Shown here: piece by piece, positions 50,137-59,336 of the stretch
Numbering within the stretch: the first letter of the stretch is position 1
Layout of the letters: every line of letters begins with the position of its first letter
Source: Flavobacterium humi
GTDB taxonomy: Bacteria > Bacteroidota > Bacteroidia > Flavobacteriales > Flavobacteriaceae
Assembly: GCF_004745595.1 (NCBI RefSeq)
Contig: NZ_SRLH01000005.1
Span: 310,001 to 374,000 of the forward strand
Direction: 5' to 3'
Length of the DNA stretch: 64,000 bases
The notes under the pieces: generated by a model
Database searches by the model: none
What the model was told of the DNA's origin: nothing
What the model saw: only the letters and a program-made list of their open reading frames with translations
Made by a program: the position numbers and the translations under genes

Positions 50137-50943
50137 TTACTTATATTTTTCAGGAATAATGCAAACCGGGATCGGATTCATTTTGTGCTGGTTAATTGTG
50201 TTGAGCCGTTTGTATATTTCGAAGACGGTTTTTTCGCGACCTGTAAAATCTTCTGTGGTTTTTCCGGCTTCCAAAGCCTTCATGGCAAACTCAAGTTCTT
50301 CATAACTAGCGCCTAACTGGTCTTCGTCACTTCGGTCGTCGCCAAACAGTCCGTCGGTAGGTGCCGCTTTTAATATCGATTCCGGTACCTCCAGATACGT
50401 GGCAAGTGCCCTGACATCGCTTTTCATTAAATCGGCAATAGGGCTTATATCGACCCCGCCGTCACCATATTTGGTAAAAAAACCAACCCCGAAATCCTCT
50501 ACTTTGTTCCCGGTTCCGGCCACAAGCAAACCGTTGATGCCTGCTACATAATACAAACTGGTCATCCGTAAACGTGCCCGGGTATTGGCCAGGGATAAGT
50601 TCAGTTTTGTTTCGTTTTCCGATGTTGGGGCTTCGTTTTTAAAGCTTTCAAAAACAGGAGTCAGGTCTACTTTTACATCTGAAACATTCCCAAATCGTTT
50701 TTTAAGTTGGGCAATATGTTCCTGTGCCCTGTTTACGTGGCTTTGCGCCTGATGGATCGGCATTTCGACACATAGGGTCGTCAAACCGGTCTGGGCGCAC
50801 AGGGTAGAGGTTACTGCCGAATCGATCCCGCCCGAAATACCCACCACAAAGCCGTTTACCTTGGCATTTTCGGCATAGGTTTTCAGCCAGTTTACAATAT
50901 GGATGTTTACTTTTTCGGTATTAAGGGTGCTAATTTTCTGCAT
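50137..50943 (-). CDS. nadE: NAD+ synthase (NadE), ammonia-dependent type
   Basis: 268-residue enzyme making NAD from deamido-NAD, ATP and ammonia. Visible: GISGGIDSAVTSTL (ATP pyrophosphatase P-loop), VAGTGNKVEDFGVGFFTKYGDG and AAPTDGLFGDDRSDEDQLG. There is no glutaminase domain. It is divergent from gldB, with abutting -7 boxes between them. Confidence 0.95.
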   Translation of the reverse strand: MQKISTLNTEKVNIHIVNWLKTYAENAKVNGFVVGISGGIDSAVTSTLCAQTGLTTLCVEMPIHQAQSHVNRAQEHIAQLKKRFGNVSDVKVDLTPVFESFKNEAPTSENETKLNLSLANTRARLRMTSLYYVAGINGLLVAGTGNKVEDFGVGFFTKYGDGGVDISPIADLMKSDVRALATYLEVPESILKAAPTDGLFGDDRSDEDQLGASYEELEFAMKALEAGKTTEDFTGREKTVFEIYKRLNTINQHKMNPIPVCIIPEKYK

Positions 50944-50970
50944 GGGAACTCAATGTTTTAAAAACGAATG

Positions 50971-50986
50971 TATATTTGCAAAAATA
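50971..50986. promoter_or_regulatory. abutting divergent -7 elements of gldB and nadE
   Basis: TATATTTG (50971-50978, plus strand, gldB) and TATTTTTG (50986-50979, minus strand, nadE) sit back to back with no gap. The two promoters cannot easily be occupied at once. Confidence 0.5.
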
Positions 50987-51041
50987 ATAATTTTAAGCAG
51001 AAATCGTTTTAGTAAATATAGGCTTGATAAAGCAAAATTCA

Positions 51042-51998
51042 ATGAAAAAAATACTACTGTTTGCAATGGTCGCTTTTGCGGTCGTTTCCTGTTCTGAAAA
51101 GAGTAAAGTCCAAGAGAAAGCTGAAGAAATTCCGGTCGAAATAACGGTAGACCGGTACGATAAGGCTTTTTTTGAAACGCCTCCCAACCAATTATCCAAA
51201 CTCAAAATGGAGTATCCTTATTTCTTCCCCGAAGGGATTTCCGACACGGTCCTGGTTAATAAAATGACCAATCCGCTCTGGCGGGAATTGTATGCCGAAG
51301 TCGAGAAAAAGTACGGTAATTTCGAGAAGGAAGAGGCTGGAATTGAAGATGTTTTCCGGTACATTAAATACTATTACCCAAAGACAAAGATTCCAAAAGT
51401 GGTGACGGTCATCCAGGAAATGGATACGGAATACAAGGTCATCTACACCGATAAAATGCTTATCATCTCATTGGAATTGTACTTGGGCAAAAACCATAAA
51501 TTTTACGAATACCCTAATTATATGAAGCAAACGTTTGAGCCATCTCAAATCCTGCCGGATATTGTGCAGAGTTTTTCGGTAACAAAAGTAAAGCCTCCAA
51601 CGGAAAAAGATTTGCTTTCGATGATGGTTTATGCGGGCAAGCAATTGTATATGAAAGATTTATTGCTTCCTGAGTATTCAGATGAGGATAAAATCTGCTA
51701 TACGCCCGAGCAGATAAAATGGTGCGAGGAACATGATACGGATGTCTGGCGCTTTTTCGTAGAAGAAAAACTGCTCTACAGCACCGACCCGAAATTAGGG
51801 CAGCGTTTCATTGCGCCGGCTCCTTTTTCAAAATTCGGATTGGTGTCGGATAACGAAACCCCGGGAAGGATTGGCGCTTGGGTAGGCTGGCAGATTGTGC
51901 GTTCTTTTATGGAAAACAATGATGTGCCGATGCAGCAAATGATGGTCATGGACGCTAAAGAAATATTTCAAAAATCTAAATACAAACCTAAAAAATAA
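51042..51998 (+). CDS. gldB: gliding motility lipoprotein GldB
   Basis: 318-residue lipoprotein required for gliding motility in F. johnsoniae, where it is linked to the type IX secretion/gliding machinery. Lipoprotein signal MKKILLFAMVAFAVVSC with Cys17. Conserved body features are VDRYDKAFF, YPYFFPEGI, LELYLGKNHKFYEYP and RIGAWVGWQIVRS near the C-terminus. The start 51042 is the one that gives the signal; an ATG at 51024 adds six residues. Its stop overlaps the gldC start as TAATG. Confidence 0.95.
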   Translation: MKKILLFAMVAFAVVSCSEKSKVQEKAEEIPVEITVDRYDKAFFETPPNQLSKLKMEYPYFFPEGISDTVLVNKMTNPLWRELYAEVEKKYGNFEKEEAGIEDVFRYIKYYYPKTKIPKVVTVIQEMDTEYKVIYTDKMLIISLELYLGKNHKFYEYPNYMKQTFEPSQILPDIVQSFSVTKVKPPTEKDLLSMMVYAGKQLYMKDLLLPEYSDEDKICYTPEQIKWCEEHDTDVWRFFVEEKLLYSTDPKLGQRFIAPAPFSKFGLVSDNETPGRIGAWVGWQIVRSFMENNDVPMQQMMVMDAKEIFQKSKYKPKK

Positions 51999-52333
51999 TG
52001 GCAAATACAATTACCTCCGAAATAAAATTCCTTGTGGAACTGGATGAAAACCGTGTTCCTGAAAAATTAAGCTGGACAGCCCAGGATGGCGGTGTCGAGG
52101 CTGAGGAAGCAAAAGCGATGATGCTTTCCATCTGGGACAGCAAGGCACAGGAAACCATGCGTATCGACTTATGGACCAAAGACATGCCTGTTGATGAAAT
52201 GAAAGTTTTTTTCCACCAGACACTTGTAGCGATGGCAGACACTTATCACCGCGCTACGGCAGATGAAAGGATGACCGATACCATGAAGGATTTCTGCGAT
52301 TATTTTGCTGAAAAACTGGAATTGAAAAAATAA
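51998..52333 (+). CDS. gldC: gliding motility protein GldC
   Basis: 111-residue soluble protein that improves gliding efficiency in F. johnsoniae. Typical blocks: SEIKFLVELDENRVPEKLSW, MMLSIWDSKAQETMRIDLW and MKDFCDYFAEKLELKK. It is coupled to gldB by overlap and closed by the strong terminator at 52333-52360. Confidence 0.95.
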   Translation: MANTITSEIKFLVELDENRVPEKLSWTAQDGGVEAEEAKAMMLSIWDSKAQETMRIDLWTKDMPVDEMKVFFHQTLVAMADTYHRATADERMTDTMKDFCDYFAEKLELKK

Positions 52334-52360
52334 AAAAAGCGTTCGGAAGAACGCTTTTTT
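52333..52360. terminator. bidirectional terminator between gldC and engB
   Basis: AAAAAAGCGTTC (52333-52344), loop GGAA, GAACGCTTTTTT (52349-52360). A and T runs on both sides serve both convergent genes. Confidence 0.92.
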
Positions 52361-52380
52361 TAGTATAGATAAATGAGATT

Positions 52381-53001
52381 TTAAAACTCATCGTAGCTTT
52401 TAAAAACCTCTGTATTGACGTCGTCTATGTATTCCAATAACTGCTCTTTTCCGGTTCCTTCGGTGGAAGAAGTTACAAAATGTTGTGGCATTTCTTCCCA
52501 GTTGTTGGCCAATAAGGCTTTCCGGTAAGCGGCAATATGCTGTTCGGTTTTCCCTTTGCTGATTTTGTCCGCTTTGGTAAAAATAATGCAGAAAGGACAC
52601 TCTATTTCGCCCAGGTAATTAATGAATTCCAAATCGATTTTCTGTGCTTCAAGCCGGATATCTATCAGGACAAAAGCACAAACCAATTGTTCTCTTTTTT
52701 CGAAATAATCCGTGATAAACTGCTGGAAAGTTTCTTTGGTTTTTTTGGAAACACGGGCGTAGCCATATCCCGGCAAATCGACAAGGAACCAATTCGAATT
52801 GATCTTGAAATGATTGATTAGCTGTGTTTTTCCAGGTCTTCCCGAAGTTTTTGCCAAATTTTTATGATTGGTCAGCATGTTAATCAATGAAGATTTCCCT
52901 ACGTTTGACCTTCCTATAAAAGCATATTCCGGTAAAGGATCCTTCGGACATTTACTTACATCAGAATTGCTGATAATAAATTCGGCGGTATTGATTTTCA
53001 T
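52381..53001 (-). CDS. engB: ribosome biogenesis GTPase EngB (YihA/YsxC)
   Basis: 206-residue circularly normal TRAFAC GTPase essential for 50S maturation. Visible: GRSNVGKSSLI (G1), KTSGRPGKTQLIN (G2), DLPGYGYARVS (G3) and FTKADKIS (G4). Probably second in an operon with the hydrolase (22-bp gap). Confidence 0.96.
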   Translation of the reverse strand: MKINTAEFIISNSDVSKCPKDPLPEYAFIGRSNVGKSSLINMLTNHKNLAKTSGRPGKTQLINHFKINSNWFLVDLPGYGYARVSKKTKETFQQFITDYFEKREQLVCAFVLIDIRLEAQKIDLEFINYLGEIECPFCIIFTKADKISKGKTEQHIAAYRKALLANNWEEMPQHFVTSSTEGTGKEQLLEYIDDVNTEVFKSYDEF

Positions 53002-53022
53002 TCGTTATTTTTTTCAAAAGGC

Positions 53023-53784
53023 TTAAAGCCCTACTTTGTTTAACCATTCTTCCAAAAGACGGTTGAATTCCTCAGGATGTTCCATCATAGCCGCATGCCC
53101 GCAATTTTCAATCCAGTATAAGGTCGAATTTGGCAACAGTTTATTGAACTCTTCCGCTACGTCAGGAGGTGTTACTTTGTCATTCCTTCCCCAGATAATG
53201 CCGGTCGGCGCATGCATTTTCGGCAAATCCTTCGCCATATTGTGGCGGATGGCGCTCTTGGCGATGGTCAGTGTTTTTATTAATTTGATACGGTCGTTTA
53301 CCGTGTTGTAAACATCATCGATGATTTCTTTGGTGGCAATTTCAGGATTGTAAAAAACATCTTCGGCTTTCTTTCGGATGTATTCGTAATCGCCTCGTTT
53401 CGGGTAACTGTCCCCCATGGCGCTTTCATAAAGGCCTGAACTTCCAGTAATGACAAGCCCTGCAACGCGTTCCGGGTACATTTTGGTGAAATATAAGGCG
53501 ATATGCCCTCCAAGCGAATTCCCAAGAAGGATAACGCGGTCAAAACCTTTATAGGTAATGAAATCCTTTACGTATTTTGAAAAAGCTTTTACATTGGTTT
53601 TTAGTATGTTCTGTGTGTATAGCGGCAATTGTGGGATCACTACCTTATATCCTTTTGTGGGAAAATAATCAGCTACTCCGTCAAAATTACTTAAACCTCC
53701 CATCAAACCGTGCAAAATAATAATTGGAGTGCCTTCTCCAGCTTCAAAATACTCGTATTTACCGTCCTTCTTTAAGTTATTCAC
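53023..53784 (-). CDS. alpha/beta fold hydrolase
   Basis: 253-residue hydrolase with PIIILHGLMGG (oxyanion region), GNSLGGHIALYF with nucleophile Ser in GNSLGG, GRNDKVTPPDVAEE with the Asp, and NCGHAAMMEHP with the catalytic His. Substrate unknown. It precedes engB and has a -7 box at 53823-53816. Confidence 0.92.
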   Translation of the reverse strand: MNNLKKDGKYEYFEAGEGTPIIILHGLMGGLSNFDGVADYFPTKGYKVVIPQLPLYTQNILKTNVKAFSKYVKDFITYKGFDRVILLGNSLGGHIALYFTKMYPERVAGLVITGSSGLYESAMGDSYPKRGDYEYIRKKAEDVFYNPEIATKEIIDDVYNTVNDRIKLIKTLTIAKSAIRHNMAKDLPKMHAPTGIIWGRNDKVTPPDVAEEFNKLLPNSTLYWIENCGHAAMMEHPEEFNRLLEEWLNKVGL

Positions 53785-53815
53785 TGTTCTTTCAGTTGTT
53801 TATTCGTTTATATCG

Positions 53816-53823
53816 CAAATATA
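53816..53823 (-). promoter_or_regulatory. -7 element of the hydrolase-engB operon
   Basis: Minus strand TATATTTG, exact TAnnTTTG match, 31 bp before the ATG at 53784. Confidence 0.5.
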
Positions 53824-54100
53824 GAATTAAAAAGTGAAATAAGAATTTTTGCCCTTCATTTCTTAAAAAGCTTTGTTTTTTGTGTTGATAAGTTAACTGT
53901 TTAGTTTTCAGGATGTAATAAGTTTTTGGTTGGTGATTTTATTGAATGAAAGCTAAATCCTGCCTTAAAAATTGTGTTTTTTTTAAGAATAATTCCCAAA
54001 ATAAACCGAAAGGCTGATAAAATTTCAGTAAATATAAATTTAGCAAAAAATTAATCCGGCTATTCTTTTTGTTTCAAAACGGCAAAACTTATCAACAAAG

Positions 54101-54125
54101 TGGTAATTTGTGGTAAAATGTGGTA
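54101..54125 (+). promoter_or_regulatory. putative MraZ-binding repeats before mraZ
   Basis: TGGTA at 54101, 54111 and 54121, each preceded by G and followed by A, exactly 10 bp apart. The layout equals the E. coli MraZ site (three TGGGN repeats separated by 5 bp) with T for the third G. It lies just upstream of and across the -33 to -10 region of mraZ, as expected of an autorepressor operator. Confidence 0.75.
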
Positions 54126-54135
54126 AATAATTTTT

Positions 54136-54143
54136 TATATTTG
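54136..54143 (+). promoter_or_regulatory. -7 element of the dcw cluster
   Basis: TATATTTG, exact TAnnTTTG match, 28 bp before the TTG start of mraZ. It shows that the GTG at 54120 cannot be the start. Confidence 0.6.
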
Positions 54144-54170
54144 TCCAGTATACACGAAAATCATAACTGC

Positions 54171-54644
54171 TTGAATACCATTGTCGGAACATACGAATGT
54201 AAGGTTGATTCCAAAGGGAGGCTGATGTTGCCTGGCCCTTTGAAGAAGCAATTGGCTGAATCGTTGGAAAATGGTTTTGTATTAAAGCGTTCGGTTTTTC
54301 AACAGTGCCTGGAATTGTATCCGATGCAGGAGTGGGACTTGATGATGCGGAAAATCAATAAACTGAACCGTTTCGTAAAGAAAAATAATGATTTCATCCG
54401 TCGTTTCACGGCAGGTGTAAGGGTAATTGAGATTGATGCCACTGGGCGATTGCTGATTCCGAAGGATTTGGCTGTTTTTGCTTCCGTTTCGAAAGATATC
54501 GTGTTGTCTTCGGCTGTCAATATTATTGAAATTTGGGATAAGGACCTGTATGAAAAAGCAATTGACGATAGTGTTGTCGATTTTGCGGATTTAGCGGAAG
54601 ACGTAATGGGAAATATAAATGATGATGACGATGGAATATCATAA
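54171..54644 (+). CDS. mraZ: MraZ, transcriptional regulator of the dcw cluster
   Basis: 157-residue protein of the SpoVT-AbrB fold with two tandem MraZ repeats: TIVGTYECKVDSKGRLMLP and AGVRVIEIDATGRLLIPKD. In E. coli MraZ represses its own dcw operon. The start is TTG 54171, giving the typical beginning (LNTIVGTYECK, read as M). An in-frame GTG at 54120 would start upstream of the promoter. Three TGGTA repeats precede the promoter. It overlaps rsmH by 26 nt. Confidence 0.93.
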   Translation: MNTIVGTYECKVDSKGRLMLPGPLKKQLAESLENGFVLKRSVFQQCLELYPMQEWDLMMRKINKLNRFVKKNNDFIRRFTAGVRVIEIDATGRLLIPKDLAVFASVSKDIVLSSAVNIIEIWDKDLYEKAIDDSVVDFADLAEDVMGNINDDDDGIS

Positions 54645-55527
54645 TCCGGTTTTGCTTAAGGAAACAGTTGACGGTTTGAATATCAAGCCGGACGGTGTGT
54701 ATGTTGATGTGACATTTGGCGGAGGAGGCCATTCCAAGGAAATACTATCCAGGCTGGGAGAAGGCGGTAAACTTTTCGCTTTCGACCAGGATGAAGATGC
54801 CTGGGAAAATGCGCTTGCGGATGAAAGGTTTACTTTGATCCAGGAAAATTTCAGGTATATCAAACGGTTCCTGCGTTTCAACGGTATCAAAAAAGTAGAC
54901 GGGATTTTGGCAGATTTAGGGGTTTCTTCCCACCAGTTCGATGTGGCGGAAAGAGGTTTTTCCACCCGTTTTGCAGCCGGACTAGACATGCGGATGAGCA
55001 AAAAAAACGAGCTGAGCGCTTTTAAAGTGGTCAATGAATACGATGAGGCCAACTTAAAACGTATTTTTTACGATTACGGAGAATTGAGCAACGCTCCCGC
55101 CATTGCCAGGGTTATTATCGAGGCCCGTGAGAAAGAAACAATTGTAAATACCGAAGACCTGAAACAGGTTTTGAGCCGGTTTTTGCCGAATCACAAGGCA
55201 CATAAAATTTTGGCCCAAATGTATCAGGCCATCCGAATCGAGGTGAACCAGGAAATGGAAGTGTTGAAGGAATTTCTGGAACAGTCATTGGAAGTGCTCA
55301 ATGAAGGAGGAAGGCTGAGCGTTATTTCATATCATTCCCTGGAAGACAGGCTGGTGAAGAGGTTTATGAAAAACGGTTTGTTTGAAGGCGAACCCGAACG
55401 AGACTTTTTTGGACGGTTTGAAGTGCCGTTTAAATTGATAGGAAAAATGATTGTCCCGTCAGACCAGGAAATCAAAATCAACAACCGGGCCCGGAGTGCT
55501 AAATTAAGGATAGCTGAAAAGAAATGA
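54619..55527 (+). CDS. rsmH: 16S rRNA (cytosine1402-N4)-methyltransferase (RsmH/MraW)
   Basis: 302-residue methyltransferase. Visible: YHNPVLLKETVDGL at the N-terminus, DVTFGGGGHSKEIL as SAM-binding loop, DLGVSSHQFD and SYHSLEDRLVKRF. Four ATGs lie at 54619-54633; the exact one is uncertain. It overlaps mraZ and, by 4 nt, ftsL. Confidence 0.95.
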   Translation: MMMTMEYHNPVLLKETVDGLNIKPDGVYVDVTFGGGGHSKEILSRLGEGGKLFAFDQDEDAWENALADERFTLIQENFRYIKRFLRFNGIKKVDGILADLGVSSHQFDVAERGFSTRFAAGLDMRMSKKNELSAFKVVNEYDEANLKRIFYDYGELSNAPAIARVIIEAREKETIVNTEDLKQVLSRFLPNHKAHKILAQMYQAIRIEVNQEMEVLKEFLEQSLEVLNEGGRLSVISYHSLEDRLVKRFMKNGLFEGEPERDFFGRFEVPFKLIGKMIVPSDQEIKINNRARSAKLRIAEKK

Positions 55528-55868
55528 TGAAGAACGGAATTTACAGCATATTAAAAGCAAGATTTTTGGTCAATGAGGACTCAGTCAAAAACTGGAGATT
55601 CATTGTTTTTTTGATTTTACTGGCTATAATAATGATTGCCAATACGCATAGTTATGAGAAAAAGATTTACCAGATTTCCGATCTGACCAATGAAGTGAAG
55701 GAACTGCGTTCGGAATTCGTAGACCGTCGTTCGGAATTGATGAAAATAAAAATGGAATCGACTGTGGCAGAAAAAATGGAAGAGAGAGGGATTTTGCCTT
55801 CTTCCGTTCCGCCTAAAAAAATAAAAGTAACCAAAGAAAAAACAGCTTTTGAAAAACTATGGCAGTAG
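55524..55868 (+). CDS. FtsL-like cell division protein
   Basis: 114 residues: N-terminal cytoplasmic segment, one membrane helix (WRFIVFLILLAIIMIANTHS), then a periplasmic coiled-coil region (YEKKIYQISDLTNEVKELR). The place between rsmH and ftsI is that of FtsL in most dcw clusters; sequence similarity to E. coli FtsL is weak, as usual. Overlaps rsmH by 4 nt and ftsI by 10 nt. Confidence 0.85.
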   Translation: MMKNGIYSILKARFLVNEDSVKNWRFIVFLILLAIIMIANTHSYEKKIYQISDLTNEVKELRSEFVDRRSELMKIKMESTVAEKMEERGILPSSVPPKKIKVTKEKTAFEKLWQ

Positions 55869-57868
55869 AAAATAGAAATATTTTAAAACGCGTTTACGTT
55901 GTTGCCTTGGTTATCCTGGTTATGGTAACGGCAATAGGGGTTAAGCTCACTAATATTCAGTGGGTTGAGGGCGACTATTACCGTAAATTAGCCAAAGAGC
56001 GTTCGGTTAAAAACTTTGTGATTCCGGCCAACAGGGGCAATGTATATTCGTCCGACGGAAGTTTGCTGGCCACTTCCATACCTAATTATACGATCCGTTT
56101 TGATGCTTTGGCGCCAAGCAAGGATAATTTCGATGATAATGTAAAGGCATTGTCGGATTCGCTTTCAAAATTGCTGCACAAACCTTCGGGCATGTACCTG
56201 AACGAATTCAGGAAAGCAAGGGCCAATAAAAACCGGTATTTCCTGGTAGCCCGCGATTTGAGCTATACCGAATACATGACGGTAAAAAGTTTTCCATTAT
56301 TCAATTTAGGAGCTTATAAAGGAGGAATCATCATCGAACAAAAAACAGTCCGTGAGCATCCAATCGGTAAAATCGCTGCAAGGACCATTGGTTATGAGCG
56401 TTATGACGAAAGCGGGAATTTAAAACCTGTTGGTATTGAAGGAGCCTTCGGTTACTACCTTAACGGAAAAGACGGTAAAATCCTGAAACAGAAAATCGCC
56501 AAAGGACAATGGAAACCCATTCGTGACAACAATGAAGTGGAACCACGTGACGGTTATGACATTGTATCGACCATTGATGTATACATCCAGGATATCGCAC
56601 ACCATGCCTTGCTGAAACAATTAGAGCTTTACGAGGCGGAACACGGCTGTGTTGTGGTTATGGAGACCAAAACGGGTGCTGTCAAAGCCATTTCAAATTT
56701 AGGAAGGGATACGAATGACGGAACTTATTATGAAACCGAAAATTATGCTGTCAAGGAATCCCATGAACCGGGATCGACATTCAAGTTGGTAGACCTGATT
56801 GCATTGTTGGATGATGAAAAAATAGATACTTCCAAAGTATATGACAGTAAAGGCGGGATAATTTCTTATTACGGAAGGAAAGTCCGCGATTCGCATGATG
56901 GAGGTTATGGCAAAGTTTCCGTGGCAAGGGGATTTGAAGTTTCTTCAAACACCGTAATGGTCCAGGCCGTTTATGAAAATTACAAAAACAACCCAAAACA
57001 GTTCGTTGACAGAATTAACAGTATGGGGTTGAATAAACCTCTTGGGTTGCCATTTAAAGGAGAGGGAATTCCTAAAATACCACAACCCGGCCAAAAGGGC
57101 TGGAATGGGATTTCCCTACCCTGGATGGCTTTCGGGTATGGGGTTTCAGTAACGCCGTTGCAAACATTGACCTTGTATAATGCTGTTGCCAATAATGGTG
57201 AAATGGTCAAGCCGATGTTTGTCCAGGAAGTGAAAGAATGGAACAAGACTATCAAAAAATTTGACAAACAGGTTATAAACCCTAGCATCTGTTCGGAAGA
57301 AACGCTGAAAAAAGTGAGAGCGGTTTTAGAGAATGTCGTTAAAAAAGGAACCGGTTCGAAGCTCTATTCTAAAGATTTTTCAATGGCAGGAAAAACGGGA
57401 ACAGCGCAAGTAGGCTACAATCGGGCTGATGGAAATATGAATATGTATTATGCGTCCTCTTTTGTGGGGTATTTCCCGGCCGATAATCCGAAATATTCCT
57501 GCATTGTCGTGATCCACAAGCCTAATACATCCAAAAATAATTATTATGGTGCCGATGTGGCAGGCCCTGTTTTCAAAAGGATCGCACAAAAAGTTTTTAC
57601 CGATGTGCCTTCCACCAATGAAGTAAAGAACCTGAAAAAGCACAATGTCCTTCAGGATAAGGATTATGTGGCGTACAACGACAAATTGAACAAAAGGCCA
57701 AATACAATTCCTAATTTAAAAGGAATGTCAGGCATGGATGCTGTGGCATTGCTCGAAAACCTTGGGATGAAAGTAAAAGCCATCGGTATTGGAAAAGTGC
57801 AGAAGCAATCCATCCAGGCCGGGCAGCCCATTGTAAAAAACAATACTATAATTTTAGAATTATCATAA
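55859..57868 (+). CDS. ftsI: septal peptidoglycan transpeptidase (FtsI, class B PBP) with PASTA domain
   Basis: 669 residues: N-terminal membrane helix, PBP dimerisation domain, then the transpeptidase with SHEPGSTFKL (S-x-x-K), SSNTVM (SxN) and AGKTGTAQ (KTG). The final 60 residues form a PASTA domain (IPNLKGMSGMDAVALLENL). It cross-links septal wall with FtsW. The stop overlaps the murE start (TAATG). Confidence 0.95.
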   Translation: MAVENRNILKRVYVVALVILVMVTAIGVKLTNIQWVEGDYYRKLAKERSVKNFVIPANRGNVYSSDGSLLATSIPNYTIRFDALAPSKDNFDDNVKALSDSLSKLLHKPSGMYLNEFRKARANKNRYFLVARDLSYTEYMTVKSFPLFNLGAYKGGIIIEQKTVREHPIGKIAARTIGYERYDESGNLKPVGIEGAFGYYLNGKDGKILKQKIAKGQWKPIRDNNEVEPRDGYDIVSTIDVYIQDIAHHALLKQLELYEAEHGCVVVMETKTGAVKAISNLGRDTNDGTYYETENYAVKESHEPGSTFKLVDLIALLDDEKIDTSKVYDSKGGIISYYGRKVRDSHDGGYGKVSVARGFEVSSNTVMVQAVYENYKNNPKQFVDRINSMGLNKPLGLPFKGEGIPKIPQPGQKGWNGISLPWMAFGYGVSVTPLQTLTLYNAVANNGEMVKPMFVQEVKEWNKTIKKFDKQVINPSICSEETLKKVRAVLENVVKKGTGSKLYSKDFSMAGKTGTAQVGYNRADGNMNMYYASSFVGYFPADNPKYSCIVVIHKPNTSKNNYYGADVAGPVFKRIAQKVFTDVPSTNEVKNLKKHNVLQDKDYVAYNDKLNKRPNTIPNLKGMSGMDAVALLENLGMKVKAIGIGKVQKQSIQAGQPIVKNNTIILELS

Positions 57869-59328
57869 TGCTATTAAAAGAAATACTTTACAAAGTCGCC
57901 ATTGAAGCGGTTCACGGCTCAACAGATGTTGAAGTGAATGCCATTCATTTTGATTCCCGCAAGGTAGCATCGAATGATGTTTTTGTGGCGATCCGCGGTT
58001 CGGTTTCAAATGGCCATGATTTTATAGAAAAAGCCGTTTCTTTAGGTGCTTCCGTGATCATCTGCGATACTTTTCCAAACCAGGTATCAGAGCAGGTTAC
58101 CTACGTAAAAGTAAAAGATACCAATGAAGCATTGGCGCATCTTGCCGCTAATTTTTATGATAATCCTTCACATAAACTCCAGTTGGTTGGGATAACCGGG
58201 ACCAATGGAAAAACTACGATTGCTTCCCTTTTATACCAATTGTTCCAAAAAGCGGGGTACAAAGTGGGATTGCTTTCTACGGTAAAAATCATGGTCGACA
58301 CCATAGAATACAAGGCGACGCATACCACTCCGGATTCGCTGACCATCAATTATTACCTGAATGAAATGATTGAAGCAGGCTGTGATTATTGCTTTATGGA
58401 AGTGAGTTCCCACGGAATCCATCAAAAACGTACCGAAGGGCTTGAGTTTACCGGCGGGGTTTTTACCAATCTGTCACACGACCACCTGGATTACCATCCG
58501 ACATTTGCAGAATACCGCGATGTGAAAAAATCGTTTTTTGACGGTTTGCCTAAAAACGCGTTCGCGATCTCAAACATCGATGATAAGAATGGTACGGTCA
58601 TGCTTCAGAATACAAAAGCTAAAAAACTCACGTATGCTTTAAAAACATATGCGGATTATAAAGCGGTCATTATCGAGAACCAACTAAGTGGTTTGTTGCT
58701 CAAAGTGAACGAACAGGAGGTTTGGGTTCGGCTGATAGGGACTTTCAATGCCTATAATTTATTGGCTATTTATGCAGTTGCCATCGAATTGGGAATCGAA
58801 AAATTAGACGCATTGCGGCTGTTATCAGAACTGGAAAGTGTTTCCGGCCGGTTCCAGTTTATTGTTTCCAAAAAAAAAATAACGGCTATCGTAGATTACG
58901 CCCATACTCCGGATGCCCTTGAAAATGTGTTGAGTACCATCAATGATATCCGTACCAAAAACGAACAGTTAATTACGATTGTAGGCTGCGGTGGCGACCG
59001 GGATAAAACCAAAAGGCCTATCATGGCCAATATCGCTACGGAGATGAGTACCAAAGCGATCCTGACTTCGGATAATCCCAGGACGGAAGACCCGGAAACG
59101 ATTATCGCCGAAATGGAAGCCGGGATCACAGCGGTTAATTTTAAAAAGTACATAGCCATTACAGACCGTAAACAGGCTATAAAAACAGCTTGCCAGTTAG
59201 CGCAGCCAAACGATATCATCCTCATTGCAGGAAAAGGACATGAAACCTATCAGGAAATAAACGGAGTCCGCCATGATTTTGATGATATGGAAATCGTGAA
59301 GGAAATTTTAGAACAACTAAACAAATAA
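57868..59328 (+). CDS. murE: UDP-MurNAc-tripeptide ligase (MurE, meso-diaminopimelate type)
   Basis: 486-residue Mur ligase adding the third amino acid. Visible: [15 protein letters not shown] (P-loop), [11 protein letters not shown] and the specificity motif [10 protein letters not shown], whose DNPR form predicts meso-diaminopimelate. Confidence 0.96.
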   Translation: MLLKEILYKVAIEAVHGSTDVEVNAIHFDSRKVASNDVFVAIRGSVSNGHDFIEKAVSLGASVIICDTFPNQVSEQVTYVKVKDTNEALAHLAANFYDNPSHKLQLVGITGTNGKTTIASLLYQLFQKAGYKVGLLSTVKIMVDTIEYKATHTTPDSLTINYYLNEMIEAGCDYCFMEVSSHGIHQKRTEGLEFTGGVFTNLSHDHLDYHPTFAEYRDVKKSFFDGLPKNAFAISNIDDKNGTVMLQNTKAKKLTYALKTYADYKAVIIENQLSGLLLKVNEQEVWVRLIGTFNAYNLLAIYAVAIELGIEKLDALRLLSELESVSGRFQFIVSKKKITAIVDYAHTPDALENVLSTINDIRTKNEQLITIVGCGGDRDKTKRPIMANIATEMSTKAILTSDNPRTEDPETIIAEMEAGITAVNFKKYIAITDRKQAIKTACQLAQPNDIILIAGKGHETYQEINGVRHDFDDMEIVKEILEQLNK

Positions 59329-59336
59329 CCAAATAT

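Larger units (their letters stand above)
53785..54170. other. 386-bp AT-rich gap between the hydrolase and mraZ
   Basis: Holds the hydrolase promoter (minus), two DnaA-box-like 9-mers (53883-53891 minus, 54089-54097 plus), and the mraZ operator and promoter. No ORF of note or RNA structure was seen in the middle part (about 53830-54060). Confidence 0.6.

Noticed and set aside
54100..54126. CRISPR or tandem repeat array
   Set aside because: Only three 7-bp units with a 10-bp period; no CRISPR-sized repeat/spacer pattern occurs anywhere in the window.
54120..54170. GTG start of mraZ at 54120
   Set aside because: Lies upstream of the -7 box (54136-54143) and inside the TGGTA repeats, so it would not be transcribed.
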